A DNA stretch of 64,000 bases from JAJZJT01 sp964610905 (GCA_964610905.1 CAZSYT010000002.1:50875-114874), one strand, 5' to 3'. Counted from the first letter of the stretch, positions 41,265 to 49,850 are shown. The notes: generated by a model from the sequence alone, not told the origin. Made by a program: numbers and translations.

Positions 41265-42080
41265 TCACCACCGCAGGGCGCTCGGGTCGACGGACCCGCC
41301 GGGCGGCGGGCCGACCGACACGACGCGACCGCTGCTCAGCTCGACGACCACGTCTGCCATCCGGGCGATCTCGCGGTTGTGGGTGACGAGGAGGACGGTC
41401 TGGCCCTCCCCGGTGCGCTGGCGCAGCAGCCGGAGGATCTGGACGCCGGTGCGGAAGTCGAGCTCCCCGGTCGGCTCGTCGGCCAGCAGCACCGGGTTGC
41501 CGGTGGCCAACGCCCGGGCGATGGCGACACGCTGCTGCTCGCCACCGGAGAGCTCGTGGGGGAAGTGGCCGAGGCGCGCGCCCAGCTCCACCTCTCCGAG
41601 CAACCGGGCGGCGACGGCGTCGGCCGACGGGCGCCCGGCGACCTCGGCACCGAAGCGGACGTTCTCGAGCGCCGTGAGCTCGGGGAAGAGGTTGAACGCC
41701 TGGAAGACGAAGCTGACCGTCGTCCGCCGGAAGGCGAAGAGCTGGGACCGGCTCAAGTCGGTGAGGCGCCTCCCCGCCACCTCGACCTCGCCCTCGGACG
41801 CGACGTCGAGGGCGCCGACGAGGTTCAAGAGCGTCGTCTTGCCGCTCCCCGAGGGACCGAGCACCACGACGAGCCGTTCCGGCGCGACCTCGAGCGACAC
41901 GTCGTCGAGGGCGACGACGGTCCCCCCGGGGGTCTCGAAGCGCTTCGACACCTCCGAGAGCACGACGGCGCTGTCGCCGTCCCGATGGGGCTCGGCGCAC
42001 CTGCCCGGGGTGGCCCGGCGGCCGGGGCGCGTGGTCCCCGACCGCAGGCGCCCGGACCGTTCGCCGGCCCGCGAGGGCAC
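41265..42080 (-). CDS. LolD/MacB-type ABC transporter ATP-binding protein
   Basis: Up to 271 residues. Walker A VVLGPSGSGKTTLLNLVGAL, Q-loop VFQAFNLFPELTALENVRFG, signature ELSGGEQQRVAIARALATGN, Walker B VLLADEPTGELDFRTGV and THNREIARMAD. These are the hallmarks of ATPases that pair with FtsX-like permeases. The start is uncertain: GTG 42080 has GGCGAGG and sits 20 bases after the DUF4193 stop, while GTG 41963 gives the usual 232-residue length. It is flanked by its permease and a DUF4193 protein on the same strand. Confidence 0.92.
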   Translation of the reverse strand: MPSRAGERSGRLRSGTTRPGRRATPGRCAEPHRDGDSAVVLSEVSKRFETPGGTVVALDDVSLEVAPERLVVVLGPSGSGKTTLLNLVGALDVASEGEVEVAGRRLTDLSRSQLFAFRRTTVSFVFQAFNLFPELTALENVRFGAEVAGRPSADAVAARLLGEVELGARLGHFPHELSGGEQQRVAIARALATGNPVLLADEPTGELDFRTGVQILRLLRQRTGEGQTVLLVTHNREIARMADVVVELSSGRVVSVGPPPGGSVDPSALRW

Positions 42081-42100
42081 GGGCGCCTCGCCGCCCAGTG

Positions 42101-42598
42101 TCAGCGGGCCCCGGCGTCGTCGGCGCAGTCGCGGCACAACGACCGCTCCGCGTCGGCGAGCTGGCTCTGGCTCTTCACGAGGAAGCACCCGCGGCAGACG
42201 AACTCGTCGGCGGCACGCGGCCGGACGTCCTCGTCGGCCGGACGCACCCGAGCCTCCACCTCCTCGTCCTCGAACAGGACCGGTTCCTCGGGAGCTCCCC
42301 CGGCGAGCTGGAGGCGCAGGAGCTCGTCGAGCCCGGCTTCGGCCTCGGCCTCCTCCTGCTCCTCCTCGGCCTCCTCTTCTTCCTCCGTGAGCCGAGCGGC
42401 GGCGAGCGACGGCTCCTCTTCTTCTGCCACTCCCTCCTCGAGCTCCGCCTCCTCGAGCTCCGCCTCCTCGAGCTCCGCCTCCTCGAGCTCCGCCTCCTCG
42501 AGCTCCGCCTCCTCGAGCTCCGCCTCCTCGAGGCCGGGCGGCGCCACCCTGCCTCGGCCGGTGCGGACGGCGTCGCGCACGTGGGTGTCGGTGGTCAT
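42101..42598 (-). CDS. DUF4193 family zinc-ribbon protein with acidic LEEAE repeats
   Basis: 165 residues from ATG 42598. The C-terminus ADEFVCRGCFLVKSQSQLAD...SLCRDCADD has two CxxC pairs, the zinc ribbon of the actinobacterial DUF4193 family. The middle is very acidic and contains six and a half LEEAE pentapeptides from a 15-bp tandem repeat, followed by Glu-rich runs. Ordinary family members are about 100 residues, so the acidic expansion makes this one long. The repeat would form a charged single alpha helix or coil. Its role is unknown; its position ahead of the ABC genes suggests co-expression. Confidence 0.85.
   Translation of the reverse strand: MTTDTHVRDAVRTGRGRVAPPGLEEAELEEAELEEAELEEAELEEAELEEAELEEGVAEEEEPSLAAARLTEEEEEAEEEQEEAEAEAGLDELLRLQLAGGAPEEPVLFEDEEVEARVRPADEDVRPRAADEFVCRGCFLVKSQSQLADAERSLCRDCADDAGAR
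42432..42533. repeat. 15-bp tandem repeat encoding LEEAE
   Basis: The unit CTCCTCGAGCTCCGC (plus-strand) is repeated about 6.7 times almost perfectly. The period of five codons keeps the frame. Each unit includes CTCGAG and GAGCTC palindromes. Confidence 0.95.
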
Positions 42599-42830
42599 CT
42601 CCGGCTCCTCTCCGTCCCTCCGACCGCCGGAGGGCCCGGGTCGAGGCGGCGCGGGCCGCCCGCTCGGTGCAGGGCTCCGTGGCGTTCGACGACGCGCATG
42701 TGACCTCCCCTCGACCACCGTCCACGGTGCGGCAACCCAGCGGCGACGACCAGGGCCGATGGTCCCTCCTCGCGCGCCGGCGGCGTGGGCCCGGCGTGCC
42801 CGGCGCGGACGGGGCCGCCCTGGCCGCGGC
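42599..42830. promoter_or_regulatory. Upstream region of the DUF4193 operon with a 14-bp inverted repeat
   Basis: No gene recognised in these 232 bases. CACCGT-CC-ACGGTG at 42716-42729 is a perfect inverted repeat and could be an operator or a small hairpin after the hydrolase gene. No AT-rich -10 stands out. Confidence 0.35.
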
Positions 42831-43598
42831 TCAGGGGCGGTCGGGCGACCCCGTCACGGGGAGCGACCCGAGGAAGTCCCTCAGTGCGGCCGCCACCTCC
42901 GCCGGTCGCTCCGGGACGAGGGCGTGGCCGGCGCCGACGACCACGTGCAGCTCACCCCGGTCGCCGAGCGAGGCCACCAGCGTGGCGGCGTTGGCCGGCG
43001 GGGAGATGCGGTCGTCGGCACCGACGACGGCGAGCACCCGGATCGGCTCGGGAGGGAGCCACCAGTCGTCGACCGGCGTCGCCGCGAGGGCGGCGACCTG
43101 GCGTCGGGCGGCGTCGGGCCACCAGCCGTCCACCCACACCGAGGCGTCGCCGCCCGGGGCGAAGAACGCCGTGGCGACGGCGCGCACGTGCTCGTCGGAG
43201 TCCCGCGTCGGGTCGAAGCACCGGCGGAGGGCCGTGCGCGCCTCCGCGTCCCCTTCGACCCGGCCGCCACAGCCCAGCAGCACGAGCGCGGACACCGTCT
43301 CGGGACGGTCGGCGGCGACGCACCGGGCCACGCGGTTGCCGAACGCATGCCCGACCAGCACGGCCGGCGCGCCATCGACGAGCAGCTCTCCGACGTCGGT
43401 GGCGATGTCGTGGAGGTCCGCACCCTCGGGCAGGTCCAGGCTGAGCCCGACGCCGTGGAAGTCCACGGTCGTCGCCGACCAGCCGGCACCGACCGCCGCC
43501 TCGGCCAGCACGTCGAGGTCGGAGCCGGGGCGGCCGAGGGAGGGCAGCAGGACCACCGGTGGCCCGTCGCCGCGGCGGGTCACCGCGAGGCGGCTCAT
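42831..43598 (-). CDS. Alpha/beta-hydrolase-fold protein lacking the nucleophilic serine
   Basis: 255 residues, ATG overlapping the preceding ligase stop (ATGA). Fold markers: GPPVVLLPSLGRPGSDLDVL, STTVDFHGVGLSLDLPEG, the elbow VLVGHAFGNRVARCVAADRP, VVGADDRISPPANAATLV and VVGAGHALVPERPAEVAAAL. The nucleophile elbow reads GHAFG where GxSxG is expected, so serine is Ala while the acid (ADD) and His (GHA) remain. Classical esterase activity is unlikely; a lyase, cofactor-free or binding role is possible. Last gene of the MBL, ADP-forming ligase operon. Confidence 0.88.
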   Translation of the reverse strand: MSRLAVTRRGDGPPVVLLPSLGRPGSDLDVLAEAAVGAGWSATTVDFHGVGLSLDLPEGADLHDIATDVGELLVDGAPAVLVGHAFGNRVARCVAADRPETVSALVLLGCGGRVEGDAEARTALRRCFDPTRDSDEHVRAVATAFFAPGGDASVWVDGWWPDAARRQVAALAATPVDDWWLPPEPIRVLAVVGADDRISPPANAATLVASLGDRGELHVVVGAGHALVPERPAEVAAALRDFLGSLPVTGSPDRP

Positions 43599-45709
43599 GG
43601 CTCCGACCCGGCCGAGGCAGCCGGGCCCGACCGGACGGCCAGTGCGTCGACGGCGACCAGGTCGCCGCTGGAGGTGACCAGCACCGGGTTGACGTCCACC
43701 TCGGCGATCGTGGGATCGCCGTCGAGCAACCGCTCGACGGCGAGGAGCGGGGCGGCCAGGGACTCGGGCGCGACCGTCCTCCCGCACAGCGTCCCGGCGT
43801 GGTCGGCTAGGGCGACGAGCCCCCGGTCCGAGAGCGGGAGCAGCGCGGCGACCCGGCGCAGCCCCGCCTCCTCGACCCGCACGCCCCCGGGGCCGACCAG
43901 CACGAGCGGCCCGTAGCTCCGGTGGCGGAGCGCCCCGAGGGAGAACGAGCCGACCGAGGTGAGCACCGGTTCGACGACGACCCGGCAGCCGCTGAGCCCC
44001 TGGCGCCGGGCGACGGCGAGCAGCCGGTCGACCTCCTCCCCCAGGGTGTCGCGGTCGACGATGCCGAGCGCCAGCAGCCCCAGCCGGGCGCGGTGTGGGG
44101 CGGCGGGGTGGTCGATCTTGACGACCCACGGCGGTGGCAGCCCGAGCCGGTCGACGGCCTCGAGCAGGCCGTCGCGGTCGCTCGCCACCGCCAGGTCGAC
44201 CGTGCCCAGTCCCCAGCGGGCGAGGAGGGGTGCGAGGTCGGACTCGGTGAGCACCGTCCCGGCCGGCAACGGAGCCCCACCCCGTCCACCGACGGCCGTG
44301 CGGACCGTGTCGGTGAGCCCGGGAGCCACCGACAGGGCTCGGGGGTGGGCGGCGACCGACCGGACCAGGTCGGGGATCGACTGCACCACCCGACCGGTGG
44401 CGGCGAACGCCTCTACCTCGCCGTCGGGCGCACCGGCCCACACGAACCACGTCGGGGGGTCCCGGCCGGGCAACGACGCGGCGAGGGACCGGTAGGCCTC
44501 GACCATCTGGTCGCCGAAGGTGAGGTAGAGCACGGCCCCGTCGATGCCGACGTCGCCGGTGACCGCGGCGAGCACGTCGTCGAGCCGGTCGAGGTGGGCG
44601 AAGAACATCCCCGTCAGGTCCACCGGGTTGCCGTCCCCGGCCAGGCCGACGTCGAGCTCGCGCAACCGGGCGCGGGCGGCCTCGGTCAACGGGGGGACGT
44701 CGGCTACGGGGCCGAGCTGGTCGGCGAGCATCGCACCGCCGCCGCCGGACATCGTGACGACGCCGAGCTTCGGCCGAGCGGGCAACTCGACCGGTCCGCA
44801 GAGCGCCGCGACCGCCTCGGCGAAGCTGAGCTCGTCGGGCACCACGGTGACCCCGTCCTCGCGGCATGCCGCCTCGAACAGCTCGGCCTCCCCGGCAGCC
44901 GACGCGGTGTGCGACAGTGCGGCTCGCCGGGCTGCCTGCGTGGTGCCGACCTTGAGGGCCACGACGTGCCGGCCCGCCTGACGGGCGCGCCGGCAGGCGG
45001 CACGCCAGGCGCCGACGTCGCGCATGCCCTCGAGGTAGCAGCCGACCACCGCGACCTCGGGCCGAGCGCACAGGTACGAGACGAGGTCGGCGGCTCCCAG
45101 CACCGCCTCGTTGCCGGTGCTCGCGTAGTACGAGAACCCCACGCCCCGTCGGCGGAGGTGCTCGGCGAGCACGAACCCGATGGCACCGGACTGGCTGACC
45201 AGGGCCACCGGACCGCTCTCGCGAGGACGGTTGAGGAACGCCGAGACGGAGAGCACCAACGACCCGGGCGCGCTGACCACCCCGAGGCAGTTGGGGCCGA
45301 GCACCGGCATCGACCCGGCCGCCTCCACGAGGCGCTGCTGGAGCGCGACGCCCTCGCCGCCCTCCTCGGCGAACCCGGCGGAGAACACGACCGCCGCCCC
45401 CACGCCCGCGTCAGCCGCCTCGGCGACCACGTCGACGGCGCCGGGCGCCGGCACGGCCACCACGACGACGTCGACGGGCGGCCCGTCGGCCAGGTCGGTG
45501 ACGGAGGGGACCTCGGGGTCGTCGTGGTGCGGCCGGTAGGCGACCACCTCGCCGGCGTAGCCGGCCTGGCGCAGGAAGTGGTAAGCCATCCGCCCCCACG
45601 CCCGAGGCCGGCGGGACAGCCCGGCGACGGCGACGCTCCGGGGGAAGAACAGCCTGTCCAGCGCGTCCCCTCCCACAGGAGCGACCGCGTCACCCGTCGG
45701 CCCGCTCAT
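43595..45709 (-). CDS. ADP-forming acyl-CoA synthetase (NDP-forming acetyl-CoA synthetase family)
   Basis: 704 residues in one chain. The N-terminal CoA-binding domain has LDRLFFPRSVAVAGLSRRPR. Then come two succinyl-CoA-ligase-like domains with PVLGPNCLGVV, GPVALVSQSGAIGFVLAEHL, YYASTGNEAVLGAADLVSYL and the phospho-accepting His in RRAALSHTASAAGEAELFEA. The C-terminal ATP-grasp domain carries PPPWVVKIDHPAAPHRARLG and ends TIAEVDVNPVLVTSSGDLVA. It interconverts acyl-CoA plus ADP and Pi with acid plus ATP. Start and stop overlap both neighbours by 4 bases, so MBL, ligase and hydrolase are one translational unit. Confidence 0.93.
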   Translation of the reverse strand: MSGPTGDAVAPVGGDALDRLFFPRSVAVAGLSRRPRAWGRMAYHFLRQAGYAGEVVAYRPHHDDPEVPSVTDLADGPPVDVVVVAVPAPGAVDVVAEAADAGVGAAVVFSAGFAEEGGEGVALQQRLVEAAGSMPVLGPNCLGVVSAPGSLVLSVSAFLNRPRESGPVALVSQSGAIGFVLAEHLRRRGVGFSYYASTGNEAVLGAADLVSYLCARPEVAVVGCYLEGMRDVGAWRAACRRARQAGRHVVALKVGTTQAARRAALSHTASAAGEAELFEAACREDGVTVVPDELSFAEAVAALCGPVELPARPKLGVVTMSGGGGAMLADQLGPVADVPPLTEAARARLRELDVGLAGDGNPVDLTGMFFAHLDRLDDVLAAVTGDVGIDGAVLYLTFGDQMVEAYRSLAASLPGRDPPTWFVWAGAPDGEVEAFAATGRVVQSIPDLVRSVAAHPRALSVAPGLTDTVRTAVGGRGGAPLPAGTVLTESDLAPLLARWGLGTVDLAVASDRDGLLEAVDRLGLPPPWVVKIDHPAAPHRARLGLLALGIVDRDTLGEEVDRLLAVARRQGLSGCRVVVEPVLTSVGSFSLGALRHRSYGPLVLVGPGGVRVEEAGLRRVAALLPLSDRGLVALADHAGTLCGRTVAPESLAAPLLAVERLLDGDPTIAEVDVNPVLVTSSGDLVAVDALAVRSGPAASAGSEP

Positions 45710-47001
45710 CCCCCCGCTGCTTCGGCCGACACGTCTGCCGCCTCGCCGAAGATGCTCTTCGCCATCAGCGACGTCTCGTGGGCGCGTCTGGCTCGGTAGA
45801 CCTCGGCTCGTGCCTCGTGGACGGCGGCGTCGGCGGGCTCGGCCCTGGCCGCCAGCTCGACCAGGTGGCAGGCGAGTCGGTGGTCGCCCGAGCCCGACAG
45901 CTCGGTCGCCCGCTCGGCGAGCCGCCGCGCGCCACCGGCAAGGGTCGCGAGCTCGACGGCCAGCTCCGACGACCCGGCCGGCTTCAGGTTCGCCGGGTCG
46001 CCGTCCCACCAGCCTCCGTAGAGGCGCCAGATGTTCCGGACGACGAACTCGGGCTCGTCGTAGACCGCCTGCAGGTACGGCCGGGTGGCGAGATCGGGGT
46101 CGAGGTGGACGGAGCGCACGACCTCGTCCAGCGGTGCACCGTCGTTCATCAGCGCCAGGGTCTGCTCGACCAGTGACTCGAGGGCAGCGGCGACGTCGGT
46201 CAGGACGTGCACGACGCGGTCGGCACCGGCGACGGGGAGGCCGTGGGCCGGCAGGAACAGCTCGGGCTCGAGGGCGGCCATGGAGCGAAGGGCCCGCGCC
46301 CACTCCGCCGGGTACCGCTGGACCTTCTGGGGGTTCCCCGCGTTGGGGAAGACCCAGGTGAGGAAGTCACCACCGCAGACGATCCGCTCCTCGGGCAGCC
46401 ACAGCCAGGCGTGGTCGTCGGTCTCCCCCCGGTCGTGGTGGAGGACGGCCGGGCGCCCGCCGAGGTCGAGATGGAGGCGGTCGACGAAGCTGACGTCGGG
46501 CCACACCCAGTTGACGGCGAAGTGCTCCAGCTGCCCTCCCAGCCGCCCCGGGCCGCGGAACTGCCGGCTGTTGATCCGGGCGTTGTAGCCGTCCGTCAGG
46601 TCGTAGCGGCGGAAGCGGTCCGCGACGGCGGCATGGGCGACCACGCGGGGCCGTCGCAGCCCTCGCTCCGCTGCCTCGGCGGCGATGCGAGGAGCACCGC
46701 CGACGTGGTCGAGGTGGCCGTGGGTGTAGACGAGGGTGTCGACCGGAGCGTCCGACCAGCGGCGCAGGGAGGCGAGGACCCCTTCGGCCAACATCGGTGC
46801 CGACGTGTCGACGAGCGTCAGCCCGTCGCGGCCGGCGAGCGCCACCACGTGCGAGAAGGACGCCACCAGGGCGACGCCGTCCCCGAAGTCGGCCAGCCCG
46901 AAGTCGATCGGGTTGGTGGACCTCGGGTCCCAGGTGGTCTGCTCGCCGTCGGCGAGGCGGGCAGACCGCTCGAGCAAGTCGTCGGCGTAGGCGTTGGCCA
47001 C
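45706..47001 (-). CDS. Metallo-beta-lactamase fold hydrolase, alkylsulfatase-like
   Basis: 431 residues. Binuclear metal motif TLVYTHGHLDHVGGAPR, then HHDRGETDDHAWLWLPEERI, VCGGDFLTWVF and LFLPAHGLPV complete the MBL site. The C-terminal part (VVRNIWRLYGGWWDGDPANL) resembles the dimerisation domain of SdsA1/BDS1 alkylsulfatases, which cleave alkyl sulfates to alcohols. Substrate assignment is an inference from this domain. It is first gene of the operon with the ADP-forming ligase, so a released acid or alcohol-derived acid might feed the ligase. Divergent from the crotonase at 47250. Confidence 0.88.
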   Translation of the reverse strand: MANAYADDLLERSARLADGEQTTWDPRSTNPIDFGLADFGDGVALVASFSHVVALAGRDGLTLVDTSAPMLAEGVLASLRRWSDAPVDTLVYTHGHLDHVGGAPRIAAEAAERGLRRPRVVAHAAVADRFRRYDLTDGYNARINSRQFRGPGRLGGQLEHFAVNWVWPDVSFVDRLHLDLGGRPAVLHHDRGETDDHAWLWLPEERIVCGGDFLTWVFPNAGNPQKVQRYPAEWARALRSMAALEPELFLPAHGLPVAGADRVVHVLTDVAAALESLVEQTLALMNDGAPLDEVVRSVHLDPDLATRPYLQAVYDEPEFVVRNIWRLYGGWWDGDPANLKPAGSSELAVELATLAGGARRLAERATELSGSGDHRLACHLVELAARAEPADAAVHEARAEVYRARRAHETSLMAKSIFGEAADVSAEAAGG

Positions 47002-47096
47002 GTGGTCTCCTCGGCCTCCCCGGACGACGCACCGGCACGCGTGGCTCGACGAGGAGCACCGGCGGGCTCCGGGGAAGCGCTCCCGTTCCCCCCAGT

Positions 47097-47109
47097 TAGC
47101 GTTCTGCTA
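47097..47109. promoter_or_regulatory. Candidate operator TAGC-GTTCT-GCTA
   Basis: 13-bp inverted repeat in the 248-bp divergent region between the MBL gene (start 47001) and the crotonase (start 47250), about 95 bases upstream of the MBL start codon. The remaining region shows one AT-richer spot, GGTAACAATTGCC (47234-47246), directly before the crotonase GTG, compatible with a leaderless start. Confidence 0.4.
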
Positions 47110-47249
47110 GCCGGCAGCTTCGCACCCGCCGCGAACGAGCGTCAAGGCGAGGTGGCAACGGTCACAGCCGCACGCCCTGCCGGGCCCGCCGCGCCGACCG
47201 CACGGCGCGCCGGCAACGCTCGGGGACGGCACTGGTAACAATTGCCGGA

Positions 47250-47945
47250 GTGGTGGAGCGCCGGGCCGAGACGGGTGTCGAGGACGTCGTCGTCGTCCGG
47301 CACCACGACGGCTGGGCCGAGCTGGTGCTCAACCGCCCCGAGCGACGCAACGCCATCGTCGAGGCCACCGTCGAGCGGCTCCTCGACCACGTGTCCGCGC
47401 TGGCCGCCGACGAGCGGGTCAACGCCGTGGTCCTCTGCGGCGAGGGCGGGGTGTTCTGCTCCGGCCTGGACCTCCGCGAGCCACCGCAGGGCGAGGCGTT
47501 CGCCCGCCGCTGGAAGCAGCTGCACCTGGCCCTGGCCTCGTTCCCGGTCGTCGTCGTCGGCGCCCTCGAGCGCGCCGCCGTGGCCGGCGGTGCGTCCCTG
47601 GCGCTCGCCTGCGACCTCCTCGTCGTCGGTCGGGAGGCGTTCCTCGCCGTGCCGGAGGTCGAGCTCGGCCGGCCCGCGCCCATGAACGTCGCCTGGCTCG
47701 TGGCCAAGCACGGGCCGGGACGGGCGCTCGAGGTCGTGCTGGGCGCCCGCCGCTACCGGGGCGACGAGCTGGTGGCCGCAGGGCTCGCCTTCGAGGCCGT
47801 CCCCGACGCCGACGTGCGGCCCCGGGCTGCCGAGCTGGCCGCCAGTGCCGCCGCCTGCGACCGCTCGACCCTGGTGCAGCTGAAGGACTCGGTGCGCTCT
47901 GCGGCACCCCGCCGCTTCGCCGAGGTGCTCGATGCCCTCGCCTGA
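47250..47945 (+). CDS. Enoyl-CoA hydratase/isomerase family protein, short
   Basis: 231 residues, GTG 47250 (another GTG follows directly). Crotonase core: AELVLNRPERRNAIVEATVE, GEGGVFCSGLDLREPPQGEA, VVVGALERAAVAGGASLALA, FLAVPEVELGRPAPMNVAWL. The second glutamate (PEVELG) is kept, the first is Ser. It ends early (EVLDALA), lacking the C-terminal trimerisation helices seen in its paralogues, so it is about 30-40 residues shorter than usual. Overlaps the following acyl-CoA dehydrogenase by 14 bases, hence co-translated. Confidence 0.88.
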   Translation: MVERRAETGVEDVVVVRHHDGWAELVLNRPERRNAIVEATVERLLDHVSALAADERVNAVVLCGEGGVFCSGLDLREPPQGEAFARRWKQLHLALASFPVVVVGALERAAVAGGASLALACDLLVVGREAFLAVPEVELGRPAPMNVAWLVAKHGPGRALEVVLGARRYRGDELVAAGLAFEAVPDADVRPRAAELAASAAACDRSTLVQLKDSVRSAAPRRFAEVLDALA

Positions 47946-49083
47946 CGACCGGCTCGCCGAGCTGCGGGACCGGGTGCGGGCGTTCTTCGACCACGACCTC
48001 CCCGTCGTCCTCGCCGACGTGGAGGGCTCGCTCGACCGTGCCCGCGCCTGGCGGGCCGCGCTCTACGACGCAGGCCTCGCCGGCATCGGCTACCCGGTCG
48101 ACGTCGGGGGGCACGGGGGCGGCCCCGACGAGCTCGCCGTCTACCGCGAGGAGAGCCGCGGCCGCGTCCCGCCCGAGGAGGCGGTGTTCGGGATCGGGGT
48201 CGGCATGGCGCTGCCGACGCTGCGCGACCTGGCACCACCGGCGCTGCAACGTCGCTTCCTCCGCCCCGGCCTCGCCGGCGAGGAGATCTGGTGCCAGCTC
48301 TACTCGGAGCCGGGAGCGGGCTCGGACCTGGCGTCGCTCGCCACGCGGGCCGTCCGAGACGGCGACGAGTGGGTCGTGACGGGCCAGAAGGTGTGGACGT
48401 CGGGAGCGCAGCACAGCCAGCTCGCCGTGGCGCTCGCCCGGACCGACCCCGACGCGCCCAAGCACCGGGGGATCACCATGTTCGTCCTCCCGATGGAGCA
48501 GCCCGCGGTGACCGTGCGGCCCCTGCGGCAGATGACCGGGAACGCCGAGTTCAACGAGGTGTTCCTCGACGGTGCTCGGGTGCCCGGCGACTGGGTGGTC
48601 GGCGAGGTCAACGGGGGCTGGCGCACGGCCGTCGCCCTGCTCGCCCACGAGCGGGTCGCCACCGGCACCGGCTCGATCGCCCGCAGCGAGGACGTCCGAG
48701 CCAAGGCCGGCCGCATGCCGATCCCGGTCCGGCAGCTCGTCGAGCTGGCCCGGGAACGGGGCATGGACGACGACCCGCTGGTCCGCCAGGCGCTGGCGCA
48801 GCTGCTCACGGGCGAGCGGCTGATGGGATGGCTCGGCCGCTCCGGCGCCCACCCGTCGGTCGGCAAGCTGTGGCGCACGGCGCAGGGCCGTGGCGCCGCC
48901 GACCTGGCCCATCGGTTGGCCCTCGCCGGTGGGGCTGCCTGGCGCGAGGACGACGTCGAGCGCGACTACTTCGCGTACCACGTCCTCAACTGCCGGGGCA
49001 TGTCCATCGGCGGCGGTACCGACGAGATGCAGCGGAGCACGCTCGCCGAGAAGGTCCTCGGGCTCCCGCGCGACCCCCTCTGA
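47932..49083 (+). CDS. Acyl-CoA dehydrogenase
   Basis: 383 residues, ATG inside the end of the crotonase gene. Motifs: EEIWCQLYSEPGAGSDLASL, DEWVVTGQKVWTSGAQHSQL, GNAEFNEVFLDGARVPGDWV and the C-terminal GMSIGGGTDEMQRSTLAEKV with EKVLGLPRDPL. The glutamate in GGTDE fits the usual C-terminal catalytic or FAD-contact region. FAD-dependent oxidation of acyl-CoA to enoyl-CoA. Paired with the short crotonase as a two-gene operon divergent from the MBL/ligase operon. Confidence 0.93.
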   Translation: MPSPDDRLAELRDRVRAFFDHDLPVVLADVEGSLDRARAWRAALYDAGLAGIGYPVDVGGHGGGPDELAVYREESRGRVPPEEAVFGIGVGMALPTLRDLAPPALQRRFLRPGLAGEEIWCQLYSEPGAGSDLASLATRAVRDGDEWVVTGQKVWTSGAQHSQLAVALARTDPDAPKHRGITMFVLPMEQPAVTVRPLRQMTGNAEFNEVFLDGARVPGDWVVGEVNGGWRTAVALLAHERVATGTGSIARSEDVRAKAGRMPIPVRQLVELARERGMDDDPLVRQALAQLLTGERLMGWLGRSGAHPSVGKLWRTAQGRGAADLAHRLALAGGAAWREDDVERDYFAYHVLNCRGMSIGGGTDEMQRSTLAEKVLGLPRDPL

Positions 49084-49145
49084 CCGGGCCGCCCCAGCCG
49101 AGGGGAGAGCCGGGCCGCCCCAGCCGAGGGGAGAGCCGGGCCGCC
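49084..49145. repeat. 26-bp tandem repeat between convergent genes
   Basis: CCGGGCCGCCCCAGCCGAGG plus GGAGAG forms a 26-base unit present twice, then a 10-base partial copy. It fills the gap between the dehydrogenase stop (49083) and the XRE gene stop (49157). It might serve as a transcription barrier; no convincing hairpin was seen. Confidence 0.85.
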
Positions 49146-49156
49146 ACCGGGAGCGG

Positions 49157-49732
49157 TCACCGCCGTCCCGTGCCACCGTCGCCGACCGCCAGGGTGTGAA
49201 TGCGGGCGCCGTCCTCGTTGAAGATGCTCAGCACCTCGGCCGGTCGGCCACCGACCGCAGCCATGGCGTGCGGCGTTCGGGTGTCGAACTCGGCGGCCTC
49301 GCCACGCGAGAGGACGACCTCGCGCCCGCCGACGCGGAGCCGGAGGCGCCCGTGGAGGACGTAGAGCCACTCGTAGCCGTCGTGCACCCGCTCCGCCGGC
49401 AACCTCGCCGTCGCCGGGTAGGTGATCTTGTAGGTGCGCACCGGCGCGTGCTGCGGGGTGAGCGGCACGATGAGGAGACCGTGGCGGCGGACCGGCGTCT
49501 GCCGGATCCGTGGGTCAGGAGCGTCGGCGGCGACCAGGTCGTCGAGCGTGACGCCCAGCTGCCGGGTGAGCGGGACGAGCAGCTCGAGGCTGGCCTGGCG
49601 CTTGCCGCTCTCGAGGCGCGACACGGTGCTGGCCGACACCCCGGTGCGAGCGGCCAGCTCGCCGAGGGTCAGGCCCGCCCGGTGCCGGGCCGCCCTGAGG
49701 CGCGCGCCGACCTGGTCGAGAGCTGGGTCCAC
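49157..49732 (-). CDS. XRE family regulator with C-terminal cupin domain
   Basis: 191 residues, GTG 49732 preceded by GAAGGAGG. N-terminal helix-turn-helix: LTLGELAARTGVSASTVSRL, ESGKRQASLELLVPLTRQLG (residues about 20-60). C-terminal cupin: RVHDGYEWLYVLHGRLRLRV, VVLSRGEAAEFDTRTPHAMA. HTH-cupin proteins (SutR/PuuR-like) usually sense small molecules and regulate adjacent genes. It is divergent from a methyltransferase gene over 150 bases that contain an imperfect palindrome. Confidence 0.92.
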   Translation of the reverse strand: MDPALDQVGARLRAARHRAGLTLGELAARTGVSASTVSRLESGKRQASLELLVPLTRQLGVTLDDLVAADAPDPRIRQTPVRRHGLLIVPLTPQHAPVRTYKITYPATARLPAERVHDGYEWLYVLHGRLRLRVGGREVVLSRGEAAEFDTRTPHAMAAVGGRPAEVLSIFNEDGARIHTLAVGDGGTGRR

Positions 49733-49836
49733 GTGGCCTCCTTCCGTCCCGTTGCCCGTGCCTCGGGGTCGGTCCGACAGCGTCGCCGGTCCCACCGGTC
49801 CCAACGGTCCGCAGCGGCCGGGGCTTTGCCAATCGT

Positions 49837-49850
49837 GCAAACGAGCTTGC
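49837..49850. promoter_or_regulatory. Candidate XRE operator, 14-bp imperfect palindrome
   Basis: GCAAACGAGCTTGC: GCAA/TTGC arms with an inner symmetric C/G, between the XRE gene (start 49732) and methyltransferase (start 49883). CATGCT at 49871-49876, six bases before the methyltransferase ATG, is a plausible leaderless -10. Confidence 0.4.

Noticed and set aside
42716..42818. Longer in-frame extension of the DUF4193 protein (start near 42718)
   Set aside because: The extra 40 residues are Arg/Pro-rich, unlike the family, and ATG 42598 has an acceptable ribosome site.
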